Assembly: GCA_004299215.1 (NCBI GenBank)
Contig: SCTD01000070.1
Coordinates: forward strand, 1 to 7,953
Length of the DNA: 7,953 bases
Origin: Frankiales bacterium
Lineage (GTDB): Bacteria; Actinomycetota; Actinomycetes; Mycobacteriales; SCTD01
Direction of reading: 5' to 3'
Shown: piece after piece, positions 1 through 6,607 of the stretch
How positions within the stretch are numbered: position 1 is the stretch's first letter
Layout: the number at the start of each line of letters is the position of its first letter
Program-made: the position numbers and the translations under genes
Notes under the pieces: model-generated
Seen by the model: the letters and a program-made list of their open reading frames with translations, nothing else
The model's database searches: none
Told to the model about the DNA's origin: nothing

Positions 1-66
1 GGCGTGTCCTTCGTGCCGGTCGTCGACCAGGCGGCGACGGACAAGTCCTTCGTCATGTGCGGCTGA
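1..66 (+). CDS. C-terminal end of an unidentified gene (partial)
   Basis: An open frame enters from the left edge and ends at TGA 64-66, giving 21 residues ending in KSFVMCG. Its codon use (G/C at most third positions) matches the genes that follow, and it stops 34 bp before rmlB on the same strand, so it is probably the upstream member of the same operon. The tail is too short to identify. rmlA or rmlC would make sense by context, since neither is found elsewhere in the window, but nothing in these residues shows it. Confidence 0.6.
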   Translation, partial: GVSFVPVVDQAATDKSFVMCG

Positions 67-100
67 CGGGCGGCGAGCAGCCGTCTGGGAGACTGATCCC

Positions 101-1087
101 ATGCGCGTCCTCGTCACCGGCGGAGCCGGGTTCATCGGAGCCAACTTCGTCCACTGGACGCGGAGCAACCGGCCGGACGTCGAGCTCACCGTCCTGGACG
201 CCCTGACGTACGCGTCCGACGGCTCCAGCCTCGGTGACGCGGCGCCGCTGGTGCGGGGTGACATCAGCGACGCCGCGCTGGTCGACCGGCTGGTCGGCGA
301 GTCCGACCTGGTCGTGCACTTCGCGGCCGAGACGCACAACGACAACTCGCTGAGCGACCCGTCACCGTTCGTGCAGACCAACGTCGTCGGCACCTTCACG
401 ATCCTCGAGGCCGTGCGGCGGCACGGCGTGCGGCTGCACCACGTCTCGACCGACGAGGTCTACGGCGACCTCGAGCTCGACGACCCGGAGCGCTTCAGCG
501 AGACGACGCCCTACAACCCGTCGAGCCCCTACTCGAGCACCAAGGCCGCGAGCGACCTGCTCGTACGCGCCTGGGTCCGGTCGTTCGGCATCACCGCCAC
601 GCTGAGCAACTGCTCGAACAACTACGGGCCCTACCAGCACGTCGAGAAGTTCATCCCCCGGCAGATCACCAACGTGCTCGACGGCGGCCGGCCGAAGCTC
701 TACGGCGACGGGCTCAACGTGCGCGACTGGATCCACGTCGACGACCACAACAGCGGCGTCTGGGCGATCATCGACAAGGGCCGGTCCGGCGAGACCTACC
801 TGATCGGCGCGGACGGCGAGGAGACCAACCGGGCCGTCGTCGAGGCGATCCTGCGCGAGCTGGGTCAGCCCGAGGACGCCTACGACCTGGTCCGGGACCG
901 CCCCGGCCACGACCGGCGCTACGCGATCGACAGCACCAAGCTGCGCACCGAGCTGGGCTGGGTGCCGGAGTACCCCGACTTCGCCGCCGGGCTGAAGGCG
1001 ACGATCGCGTGGTACCGCGAGAACGAGGCGTGGTGGCGGCCGCAGAAGGCCGCGACCGAGGCGAAGTACGCCAAGGTCGGCCAGTGA
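101..1087 (+). CDS. rmlB: dTDP-glucose 4,6-dehydratase RmlB
   Basis: This enzyme converts dTDP-glucose to dTDP-4-keto-6-deoxyglucose with bound NAD, the second step of cytoplasmic dTDP-L-rhamnose synthesis. The 328-residue product is a full-length extended short-chain dehydrogenase. It has the Rossmann motif GGAGFIG (residues 7-13), an AAETHNDNS segment (75-83) in place of the usual AAESHVDRS, the catalytic STDEVYG (116-122, with the Thr-Asp-Glu triad typical of 4,6-dehydratases), YSSTK (144-148, Tyr/Lys pair), NNYGPYQ (173-179), YGDGLNVRDW (201-210) and RPGHDRRYAID (267-277). The ATG start has GGGAG at 87-91, nine bases upstream. Its stop overlaps the rmlD start by four bases, indicating translational coupling. 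It could serve another dTDP-6-deoxysugar, but the adjacent reductase favours rhamnose. Confidence 0.95.
   Translation: MRVLVTGGAGFIGANFVHWTRSNRPDVELTVLDALTYASDGSSLGDAAPLVRGDISDAALVDRLVGESDLVVHFAAETHNDNSLSDPSPFVQTNVVGTFTILEAVRRHGVRLHHVSTDEVYGDLELDDPERFSETTPYNPSSPYSSTKAASDLLVRAWVRSFGITATLSNCSNNYGPYQHVEKFIPRQITNVLDGGRPKLYGDGLNVRDWIHVDDHNSGVWAIIDKGRSGETYLIGADGEETNRAVVEAILRELGQPEDAYDLVRDRPGHDRRYAIDSTKLRTELGWVPEYPDFAAGLKATIAWYRENEAWWRPQKAATEAKYAKVGQ
1073..1087 (+). promoter_or_regulatory. rmlD ribosome binding site and GTGA stop/start overlap
   Basis: AAGG at 1073-1076 precedes GTG 1084 by seven bases. The TGA stop of rmlB (1085-1087) shares bases with the start codon. This arrangement fixes the rmlD start and implies that ribosomes finishing rmlB re-initiate on rmlD. 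Confidence 0.7.
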
Positions 1088-2025
1088 GCGGGGCTGTCGA
1101 CACCGAGCGCGAGACCTTCGCGTTCCTGGTCACCGGCATGGGTGGCCAGCTCTCCACCGACTTCGTCGACGTCGCGCGGCCGCTCGGGCAGACGGTCTTC
1201 TGCAAGGGCCTGACCATCGACGACCTGGACATCACCGACCCGTTCGCGGTCAAGGACACGGTCGCCGAGTGGTGCCGGGTGGTGCGGTCGGACAGCCCGG
1301 CGCACCGGGTCGTCGTGCTCAACGCCGCGGCGTACACCGCCGTCGACGCCGCCGAGGACGACGAGGAGACGGCCTACGCCGTCAACGCGACCGCCCCGGC
1401 GCTGCTCGCCCAGGCGTGCGCGGCCAACGGCGCGAAGCTCATCCACGTCAGCACCGACTACGTCTTCCCGGGCGACCGCGTGGGCGGCCCGCCGTACGAC
1501 GTGGACGACGAGACGGGACCCAGGGGCGCGTACGGCCGGACCAAGCTGGCGGGTGAGCTCGCCGTGCGGGAGCTGCTCCCGGACGACTCGTGGGTGGTGC
1601 GCACCGCCTGGGTCTACGGCGTCACGGGCCACAACTTCGTCAAGACGATGGCCCGGCTCGAGGCGGAGCGGGAGACCATCACGGTCGTGGCCGACCAGCA
1701 CGGCTCTCCCACCTGGAGCCGCGACCTGGCCAAGGGGCTGTGGGCGCTGGCGCGCGAGAACCCGCCGGCCGGGACCTACCACTGCACCGGGAGCGGGCAG
1801 ACGACCTGGCACGGCTTCGCGCAGGCGATCTTCGAGGAGCTCGGCGCCGACCCGGCGCGGGTGCAGCCGATCCGCACCGAGGACTACCCGGTGCCGGCGC
1901 CGCGGCCGGCCTACAGCGTGCTGTCGCCGCGGGCCTGGCAGGAGGCGGGGCTGCCCGTCATGCCGGAGTGGCGGGAGTCGCTGCACGAGGCGTTCCGGCT
2001 CCACGGGAGCGCCTTCCGCCCCTGA
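1084..2025 (+). CDS. rmlD: dTDP-4-dehydrorhamnose reductase RmlD
   Basis: This is the last enzyme of dTDP-L-rhamnose synthesis, reducing dTDP-4-keto-rhamnose with NAD(P)H. I place the start at GTG 1084, which overlaps the rmlB stop as GTGA and has AAGG at 1073-1076 seven bases upstream. The frame stays open to an ATG at 1009, but that would add 25 arginine-rich residues wholly inside rmlB. From GTG the protein has 313 residues. It shows a dinucleotide-binding loop GMGGQLS (18-24), NAAAYTAVDAAE (80-91), STDYVFPG (123-130), the catalytic YGRTK (150-154), RTAWVYG (173-179), a DQHGSPTWSRDLA segment (204-216) and a late RPAYSVL (274-280) matching the RPxxSxL signature of RmlD. The loop has Ser where many homologues have Gly (GxxGQLG). 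No rmlC lies in the window, so the preceding epimerisation must be encoded elsewhere. Confidence 0.93.
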   Translation: MSGAVDTERETFAFLVTGMGGQLSTDFVDVARPLGQTVFCKGLTIDDLDITDPFAVKDTVAEWCRVVRSDSPAHRVVVLNAAAYTAVDAAEDDEETAYAVNATAPALLAQACAANGAKLIHVSTDYVFPGDRVGGPPYDVDDETGPRGAYGRTKLAGELAVRELLPDDSWVVRTAWVYGVTGHNFVKTMARLEAERETITVVADQHGSPTWSRDLAKGLWALARENPPAGTYHCTGSGQTTWHGFAQAIFEELGADPARVQPIRTEDYPVPAPRPAYSVLSPRAWQEAGLPVMPEWRESLHEAFRLHGSAFRP

Positions 2026-2088
2026 CGATCTTCGTCTTCTTGTGGGCTGCGTCGCGTGTCGTACAACAACATGACGAAGATCGTCGGG
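2021..2088. repeat. Perfect 13-bp inverted repeat after rmlD, possible atypical terminator or operator
   Basis: GACGATCTTCGTC at 2024-2036 is the exact reverse complement of GACGAAGATCGTC at 2073-2085. As RNA the stem extends to 16 pairs (2021-2036 with 2073-2088) with a single U-G wobble. The left arm begins inside the rmlD stop codon. The 36-nt spacer (2037-2072) is less GC-rich than its surroundings. The position suits transcription termination after the rml operon, but there is no U-tract on either strand and the loop is long. A protein-binding dyad or a leader structure for the next gene is equally possible. The repeat itself is certain; its role is not. Confidence 0.85.
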
Positions 2089-2100
2089 TAAGGGGCACGT

Positions 2101-2119
2101 CACTCCAGTCACAGGAGTG
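2101..2119 (+). promoter_or_regulatory. Small hairpin in the leader of the first amidase gene
   Basis: CACTCC (2101-2106) and GGAGTG (2114-2119) are perfectly complementary around a 7-nt loop. The right arm contains GGAG, the best Shine-Dalgarno-like string in this leader, but it sits 21 nt before the GTG start at 2139, too far for normal use. The nearer GAGA at 2127-2130 is weak. The structure may influence translation initiation; this is inference. Confidence 0.4.
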
Positions 2120-2138
2120 CGCTGCCGAGAACTCGTAG

Positions 2139-4952
2139 GTGCGCCTGCTCCGCTCCCTGTCCCTCCTCGGCCTGCTGGTGCCGGGCCTGCTCGTGGTTCC
2201 GGTGCTGACGCTGCCGGCGGCCGCGTCGCCGGTGCCGGTGGCTCCGGTGGTGCAGGAGCTGGACGTCGCCGGGATCGACGAGGTCGCCGCCGAGTCGAGC
2301 GCGCCCGCGGGCGTCACCGGCGCGCTGGTCACCGGCGGCGACCGCCGGACCGTGCTGCTGACCGACCTGCTCGAGACCAAGCCGTTCTCGCTGGTCGGCG
2401 TCACCTGGGACGGCAGCTCCGCCGTCGAGGAGGTGCAGGCGTGGGTGCGCACCCGCACCGCCGGCACCTGGTCGAACTGGAAGGCGCTCGGCGGCACCGC
2501 CGACGAGCAGCCCGACCTGGGCACGCTCGACGCGGCGGGCGCGACGCGCGGCGGCACCTCGCCGCTCTGGATCGGCGACGCGGACGGCGTGCAGGCCCGG
2601 GTGGACGTGCTCTCCGGACCCGATCCGAAGGGGCTGCGCCTCTCGCTGGTCGATCCGGGCGAGTCACCCGCTGACGGTCTGAGCGGCGCGGGGGGCGCGC
2701 TCTCGGTCGCCGACGCGGCCTCCAGCGCCCCCGCCGTGCGCAGCCGCGCGGAGTGGGGCGCCGACGAGTCGCTGCGCCGCGGCTCCCCGTCGTACGCCGC
2801 CGTGCAGGCGGTCACCCTCCACCACACCGCCAGCTCGAACGACTACTCGGCCGCCGACGTGCCGCGGCTGCTGCGCGGCTTCTACGCCTACCACGTCAAG
2901 GCGCAGGGCTGGTCCGACATCGGCTACAACTTCCTCGTCGACCGGTTCGGCACCGTCTGGGAGGGGCGCGCGGGTGGCGTCTCCCGCGGCGTGATCGGCG
3001 CCCACGCAGGCGGTTTCAACACCGGCACGGTCGGCATCTCGATCATCGGGACGTACGACGCCGTGGCGCCGACCGCGGCCGCCCTGGAGTCGGTCGCCCA
3101 GCTCTCGGCCTGGCGGCTGTCGCTGGCCGGCGTCGACCCGCGCGGCAGCGTCCGGCTCAGCTCCGGCGGCAGCACGCGCTTCTCCGCCGGCACCCCGGTC
3201 ACGCTCCCACGGGTCTTCGGTCACCGCGACGTGAGCACCACGGCCTGCCCCGGCGCTCAGGGGATGGCGGCACTGCCGGGGATCCGCTCCCGCGCGGCCG
3301 CGCTCGCAGGTGGTGCGGCACCCGCGCCGAGCGGACCGGTGTCGCTCGAGGTCCTCGCTCCCACCACCGTCGCCGCGGGCGCCTCGGTCGCGCTGACGGT
3401 GACGGGCGGCCCGGCCGGGCAGCCGGTCGAGGTGTGGTTCAGCAAGCGGGGCGACGAGGGCTTCACCAAGCGCCGCGACGCCGTGCTGTCGGCGTCCGGG
3501 AGCTACCGGACGACCTTCACGGCCGACGACGACTACACCTACTTCGCGGTCGCCGGCGGCGAGGCCTCGCCCCGCCGCTCGACCCGGACCAGCCCGGCGC
3601 CGACCGCCGAGCCGAAGCCGGCGGAACCGGTCCTGCGCGTCCAGGGGCCGGTCACGGCGCCGGCCGGCAGCCCGGTGCTGGTGACCGCCTCCGGCCCCGC
3701 GGGCGCAGCCGTCACCGTGTGGTTCCGCCGCGACGGGGAGACGGCCTTCGTGCAGCGGCGTGCAGGCGTGCTCGACGCGGCAGGGCGCTACACCACCACC
3801 TACACCGCCGACGTCCCGCACGAGTACCTCGTGATGAGCAGCACCGTCAGCTCGAACGACGCGACCACGCTGGTCGGGGAGGTCCCCAACGGGCTCGACA
3901 TCACCGCCCCTGCGGGTGTCGACCCGGGGACGCCGGTCGAGGTCGTCGTGCAGGGCGATCCGGGTGAGCAGGTCGAGGTGTGGTTCGCGCGCCGGGGCGA
4001 GAGCGGCTACACCCGTCGCCGGGCGGCGACGCTCGCGGCCGACGGCACCTTCCGCACGACGTTCGTCGCCAACGACGAGTACAGCTACTTCGCGGTCTCG
4101 GGGTCGAGCACGAGCAAGCGCGTGCGCACCCGGGTCAGTCGCCTCCCGGCGCTGGTGACAGCCCCGGCGCCACGGCTGCAGGTCGCCGCGCCGGCAGCCG
4201 TCGACGCCGGGCAGCCCGTCCCGGTGACGGTCACCGGAACCGCCGGCGCACCGGTGGACCTGTGGTTCCGCCGCCGCGGCACCGAGGTGTGGAGCCGGCT
4301 GCGCGAGGGCCGCTTCGACGCGAGCGGCCGCTGGTCGACCTCCTACGTCGGTGTCGACGACCACGAGTACTGGGCGTCCTCCGGTGGCGTCGGCTCCGGC
4401 GACGCCGCGACCCTCACCGTGCCGGTCCTGGCCGGTCCGAACCGCGCCCCGCTCGGCGCCACGGTGGAGCTGAGCGGCCGCGCCCGACCCGGCGACTCCG
4501 TCGTGGTCGAGCGTCGCCGGCGCGGCAGCACGACCTTCGCGAAGGCCACGCTGACCGCCGACCGCTACGGCGCCTTCCGCACGTCGCTGGCCCTGGACGA
4601 CGAGTACGAGTACCGGCCGGTCGCGGCGAGCCGGGTCGGGACGCTGCGCCGCACCACGGTGGCGCCGACCGTCAGCGCCGCGTCGGCGGTGCCCCGCGGC
4701 TCCACCGTCACCATCTCCGGGACGGCTCGGCCGGGAGCGACGGTGGACGTGCTCTTCCGCCGGGTCGGCGACCGGTCGCTGACCGTCGGTGGCCGGCACG
4801 ACCGCGACCTGCCGACCTTCCGGGTCGGCCGCACGATCACGGCCGGTCCGGACGGCCGCTGGTCGACGAGCTTCGCGCCCGTCGTGCAGCACCTCTGGTA
4901 CGCCCGCTCGGACGGCAACGCGACGCCGGTCCGGACGACGTCGGTGCGCTGA
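2139..4952 (+). CDS. Secreted PGRP-type N-acetylmuramoyl-L-alanine amidase with six C-terminal Ig-like repeats
   Basis: Predicted exported zinc amidase that cleaves the MurNAc-L-Ala bond of peptidoglycan. The start is GTG 2139, because an in-frame TAG lies directly before it and the next residues form a signal peptide (MRLLRS, a Leu/Val core, then LPAAAS, cleavage near residue 29). Residues about 80-175 form a beta-rich domain shared with the next gene (KPFSLVGVTW, WSNWKAL, SPLWIGDADGVQARV). The PGRP/amidase_2 domain spans about 200-385: RAEWGADES, LHHT with zinc ligand H228, IGYN with Y263, and GHRDVSTTACPG with H362 and C370; T368 lies where amidase-active PGRPs often have Thr. All expected catalytic positions are present. 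Residues about 402-937 are six tandem repeats with no catalytic motif, which makes the protein much longer than usual. No LPXTG anchor or transmembrane end is seen. A wall-binding role for the repeats is inference. Confidence 0.9.
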   Translation: MRLLRSLSLLGLLVPGLLVVPVLTLPAAASPVPVAPVVQELDVAGIDEVAAESSAPAGVTGALVTGGDRRTVLLTDLLETKPFSLVGVTWDGSSAVEEVQAWVRTRTAGTWSNWKALGGTADEQPDLGTLDAAGATRGGTSPLWIGDADGVQARVDVLSGPDPKGLRLSLVDPGESPADGLSGAGGALSVADAASSAPAVRSRAEWGADESLRRGSPSYAAVQAVTLHHTASSNDYSAADVPRLLRGFYAYHVKAQGWSDIGYNFLVDRFGTVWEGRAGGVSRGVIGAHAGGFNTGTVGISIIGTYDAVAPTAAALESVAQLSAWRLSLAGVDPRGSVRLSSGGSTRFSAGTPVTLPRVFGHRDVSTTACPGAQGMAALPGIRSRAAALAGGAAPAPSGPVSLEVLAPTTVAAGASVALTVTGGPAGQPVEVWFSKRGDEGFTKRRDAVLSASGSYRTTFTADDDYTYFAVAGGEASPRRSTRTSPAPTAEPKPAEPVLRVQGPVTAPAGSPVLVTASGPAGAAVTVWFRRDGETAFVQRRAGVLDAAGRYTTTYTADVPHEYLVMSSTVSSNDATTLVGEVPNGLDITAPAGVDPGTPVEVVVQGDPGEQVEVWFARRGESGYTRRRAATLAADGTFRTTFVANDEYSYFAVSGSSTSKRVRTRVSRLPALVTAPAPRLQVAAPAAVDAGQPVPVTVTGTAGAPVDLWFRRRGTEVWSRLREGRFDASGRWSTSYVGVDDHEYWASSGGVGSGDAATLTVPVLAGPNRAPLGATVELSGRARPGDSVVVERRRRGSTTFAKATLTADRYGAFRTSLALDDEYEYRPVAASRVGTLRRTTVAPTVSAASAVPRGSTVTISGTARPGATVDVLFRRVGDRSLTVGGRHDRDLPTFRVGRTITAGPDGRWSTSFAPVVQHLWYARSDGNATPVRTTSVR
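3342..4949 (+). repeat. Six tandem ~80-95-residue repeats coding an Ig-like stalk
   Basis: The C-terminal half of the first amidase holds six units starting near residues 402, 498, 586, 680, 763 and 844 (nt about 3342, 3630, 3894, 4176, 4425, 4668). Each has an [A/P]G-x-P/S-V opening, a TVTG-like strand, a central VxVWF[R/K]RRG strand (WF at 433, 528, 615 and 709; degraded to VVVER and DVLFRR in units 5 and 6), a D/A-x-GxYxT turn and a D-x-EYxYFA closing strand. Units 1 and 3 resemble each other most, as do 2 and 4 (HEY, SS, S-x-DA-x-TL endings) and 5 and 6 (ARPG before the central strand). The alternating short strands suggest beta-sandwich modules. They are divergent at DNA level, so this is an old expansion. 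Confidence 0.8.
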
Positions 4953-4966
4953 CGCCGCAGGCCCAT

Positions 4967-4982
4967 GTGTCCGGAAGGACAC
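4967..4982 (+). promoter_or_regulatory. GNRA-capped hairpin downstream of the first amidase gene
   Basis: GTGTCC (4967-4972) and GGACAC (4977-4982) pair perfectly around GGAA, which fits the GNRA tetraloop consensus; a U-G pair can extend the stem. It begins 14 nt after the stop codon of the first amidase. It could be a weak terminator without a U-tract, an RNA-stability element, or the first helix of a structured leader for the second amidase. Confidence 0.45.
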
Positions 4983-5033
4983 GCTTCGCGCAACCTCCCG
5001 CGATCAACGGCCGGCATGGGTGACAGTGGAGGG

Positions 5034-5063
5034 GGACGCCGCGGTGGGGAAGCTGCGGCGTCC
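5034..5063 (+). promoter_or_regulatory. GC-rich 9-bp hairpin in the leader of the second amidase gene
   Basis: GGACGCCGC (5034-5042) pairs perfectly with GCGGCGTCC (5055-5063) across a 12-nt spacer. G-U, G-C and U-G pairs can add three steps, leaving a purine-rich loop (GGGGAA). It lies 38 nt before the GTG start. With the hairpin at 4967-4982 it makes the 149-nt interval 4953-5101 look like a structured 5' leader. No U-tract follows, so a simple terminator is unlikely. Confidence 0.5.
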
Positions 5064-5089
5064 GCCCCGAACTGCTCGCCCAGCTGCCT

Positions 5090-5104
5090 GGAGTGCTTCC
5101 CGTG
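5090..5104 (+). promoter_or_regulatory. Ribosome binding site that fixes the start of the second amidase
   Basis: GGAG at 5090-5093 lies eight bases before GTG 5102. An in-frame GTG also occurs at 5093, but it overlaps this GGAG and would lack its own site, so 5102 is preferred. Confidence 0.65.
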
Positions 5105-6595
5105 CGCCGCCTGATCACGTTCGCCCTGCTGATCACCGCTCTCTCGACCGCCCTCGTCGCGCTGCCCACCCTCACCACGGCCTCCGCGAAACCGCGGCCC
5201 GTCCCGGCGAGCGTCGAGCGGATCCCGCTCGGGGCGCTCGAGGCGGGTCTGCGCACGACCGGTGCGCTGCGGACCGACCCCCGGCGCACGCGGCCGTTCT
5301 CGCTGATGGGCGTGACGTGGCGACCGGACCCGGCGATCGGCGAGGTGGGGGTCGAGTTCCGCTCGCGCACCGGCGGCCGCTGGAGCGAGTGGGAGTCGGT
5401 CGAGGCGCACAACGACGACGCGCCCGACGCCGGCAGTGCGGACACCCGCGGGGCGGACTTCCGGGTGGGCACGGCCCCCATCTGGACCGGGCCGTCCGAC
5501 GGCGTCCAGGTCCGCGTCCGAGCGCTGTCCGGCGCCGCGCCGCGCGACGTCGCCGTCGAGCTGGTCGACCCCGGCACGTCCCCGGCCGACGCGCTCGTCG
5601 ACGGGCCGCGCGACGAGGCGCACGCCGAGGCGCCGGTGCCGCGCATCATCACCCGCGCCGAGTGGGGGGCGGACGAGTCGATCCGCCGGGGCAGCCCGTC
5701 GTACAACGCCACCGTCAAGGTCGGCTTCGTGCACCACACCGCGTCGAGCAACGCCTACACGCCGGAGCAGGCGGCGCAGATGGTGCGCGGGATCTACGCC
5801 TACCACGTGAAGAGCAACGGCTGGTCCGACATCGGCTACAACTACCTCGTCGACCGCTACGGCCGGGCGTACGAAGGCCGCGCCGGCGGGCTGGACAAGT
5901 TCGTGGTCGGCGCCCACACCGGCGGCTTCAACACCGACAGCTTCGCCGTCTCCCTGCTCGGCGACTTCTCGACCGTCCCCCCGGCGACCGCGACGGTCGG
6001 GATGCTCACCGACGTGCTGGCGTGGAAGCTCGGCGCGGCCTACCGCGACCCGCTCGGCAAGGCCGTGCTCACCTCCGCCGGCGGCGGCACGTCGAAGTAC
6101 AGCGCCGGCACGAAGGCGACGTTCGACGTCGTCAGCGGGCACCGCGACGCGGGCAACACCGCCTGCCCGGGCGCGACGACGTACGCGCGGATGGGGGAGA
6201 TCCGCAGCGCGGTCGCCGAGAAGCTGGGCGCCGGCTACGCCGACCCGGTCGTGACCGGCAAGGCGGAGCAGCCGCGTGGGTCGTCCGAGGTCGTGAGCGC
6301 GTCCGCGCGGACCCTCGGCGAGCTCGACTGGACGGCGACCGTCGAGGACGGCAGCGGTGCGGTCCTGAAGTCCGAGAGCGGGGTGAGTCCCGATGGCGGG
6401 GCCGTGTCGCTGGCGTGGGACCTCACCGATCCCGACGGCCGGCCCGCGCGCGCCGGCACCTACTACCTGCGGCTGGCCGGCACGACCGAGGGCGACCGAG
6501 CGCTGCCGTTCGTGCGCAAGGTGGTCGTCAAGGAGCAGGCCTGCCGCGGCACGCCGCTCGAGCGGGCGCGCTGCAAGGTGTCCAAGCGGCGCTGA
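5102..6595 (+). CDS. Secreted PGRP-type N-acetylmuramoyl-L-alanine amidase with FlgD-like C-terminal domain
   Basis: Tandem paralogue of the preceding gene, 497 residues from GTG 5102. The signal peptide (MRRLITFALL, then TASAKP, cleavage near residue 29) has a classic Ala-x-Ala site. Residues about 65-165 repeat the N-terminal domain of the neighbour (RPFSLMGVTW, WSEWESVE, APIWTGPSDGVQVRV). The PGRP/amidase_2 domain covers about 183-377: RAEWGADES, VHHT with zinc ligand H211, IGYN with Y246, and GHRDAGNTACPG with H347 and C355. All three zinc ligands are kept. Residues about 395-475 resemble the FlgD Ig-like domain (SLAWDLTDPDGRPARAGTYYLRL). A short basic tail with two cysteines follows, possibly disulfide-bonded. 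It should hydrolyse the MurNAc-L-Ala bond outside the membrane. Expression may be governed by the structured leader in front of it. The substrate bond is inferred from the family. Confidence 0.92.
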   Translation: MRRLITFALLITALSTALVALPTLTTASAKPRPVPASVERIPLGALEAGLRTTGALRTDPRRTRPFSLMGVTWRPDPAIGEVGVEFRSRTGGRWSEWESVEAHNDDAPDAGSADTRGADFRVGTAPIWTGPSDGVQVRVRALSGAAPRDVAVELVDPGTSPADALVDGPRDEAHAEAPVPRIITRAEWGADESIRRGSPSYNATVKVGFVHHTASSNAYTPEQAAQMVRGIYAYHVKSNGWSDIGYNYLVDRYGRAYEGRAGGLDKFVVGAHTGGFNTDSFAVSLLGDFSTVPPATATVGMLTDVLAWKLGAAYRDPLGKAVLTSAGGGTSKYSAGTKATFDVVSGHRDAGNTACPGATTYARMGEIRSAVAEKLGAGYADPVVTGKAEQPRGSSEVVSASARTLGELDWTATVEDGSGAVLKSESGVSPDGGAVSLAWDLTDPDGRPARAGTYYLRLAGTTEGDRALPFVRKVVVKEQACRGTPLERARCKVSKRR

Positions 6596-6607
6596 GCCGG
6601 CTAGCGC
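6589..6607. terminator. Possible bidirectional terminator between convergent genes
   Basis: GCGCT (6589-6593) and AGCGC (6603-6607) flank the palindrome AGCCGGCT (6595-6602), exactly where the plus-strand amidase and the minus-strand secreted gene converge with 5 bp between stops. The stem is short with a one-base bulge, and no U-tract is present, so this rests mainly on position. Confidence 0.25.

Noticed and set aside
1009..1083. Upstream extension of rmlD to ATG 1009.
   Set aside because: It would lie entirely inside rmlB and add residues unlike any RmlD N-terminus; the GTGA overlap with AAGG upstream is a better start.
2040..2067. Promoter-like pair TTGTGG and TACAAC with a 16-bp gap.
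   Set aside because: It matches only three of six and four of six consensus positions and lacks the final T of the -10 box, so it is not strong enough to list as a promoter.
2071..2091. Six-codon open frame (ATG to TAA, MTKIVG) in the leader of the first amidase, as a possible leader peptide.
   Set aside because: It has no ribosome binding site, and its codons coincide with the right arm of the inverted repeat, so it is most simply a by-product of the dyad.
919..2112. Long minus-strand open frame opposite rmlB and rmlD, and similar long arginine- or alanine-rich frames opposite both amidases.
   Set aside because: These are shadow frames caused by high GC. They lack recognisable motifs, while the opposite strand encodes clear enzyme families.
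4789..5101. Plus-strand open frame crossing the end of the first amidase, the leader and the second amidase in another frame.
   Set aside because: Its translation is low-complexity Arg/Ala/Gly/Pro sequence and it overlaps two well-supported genes.
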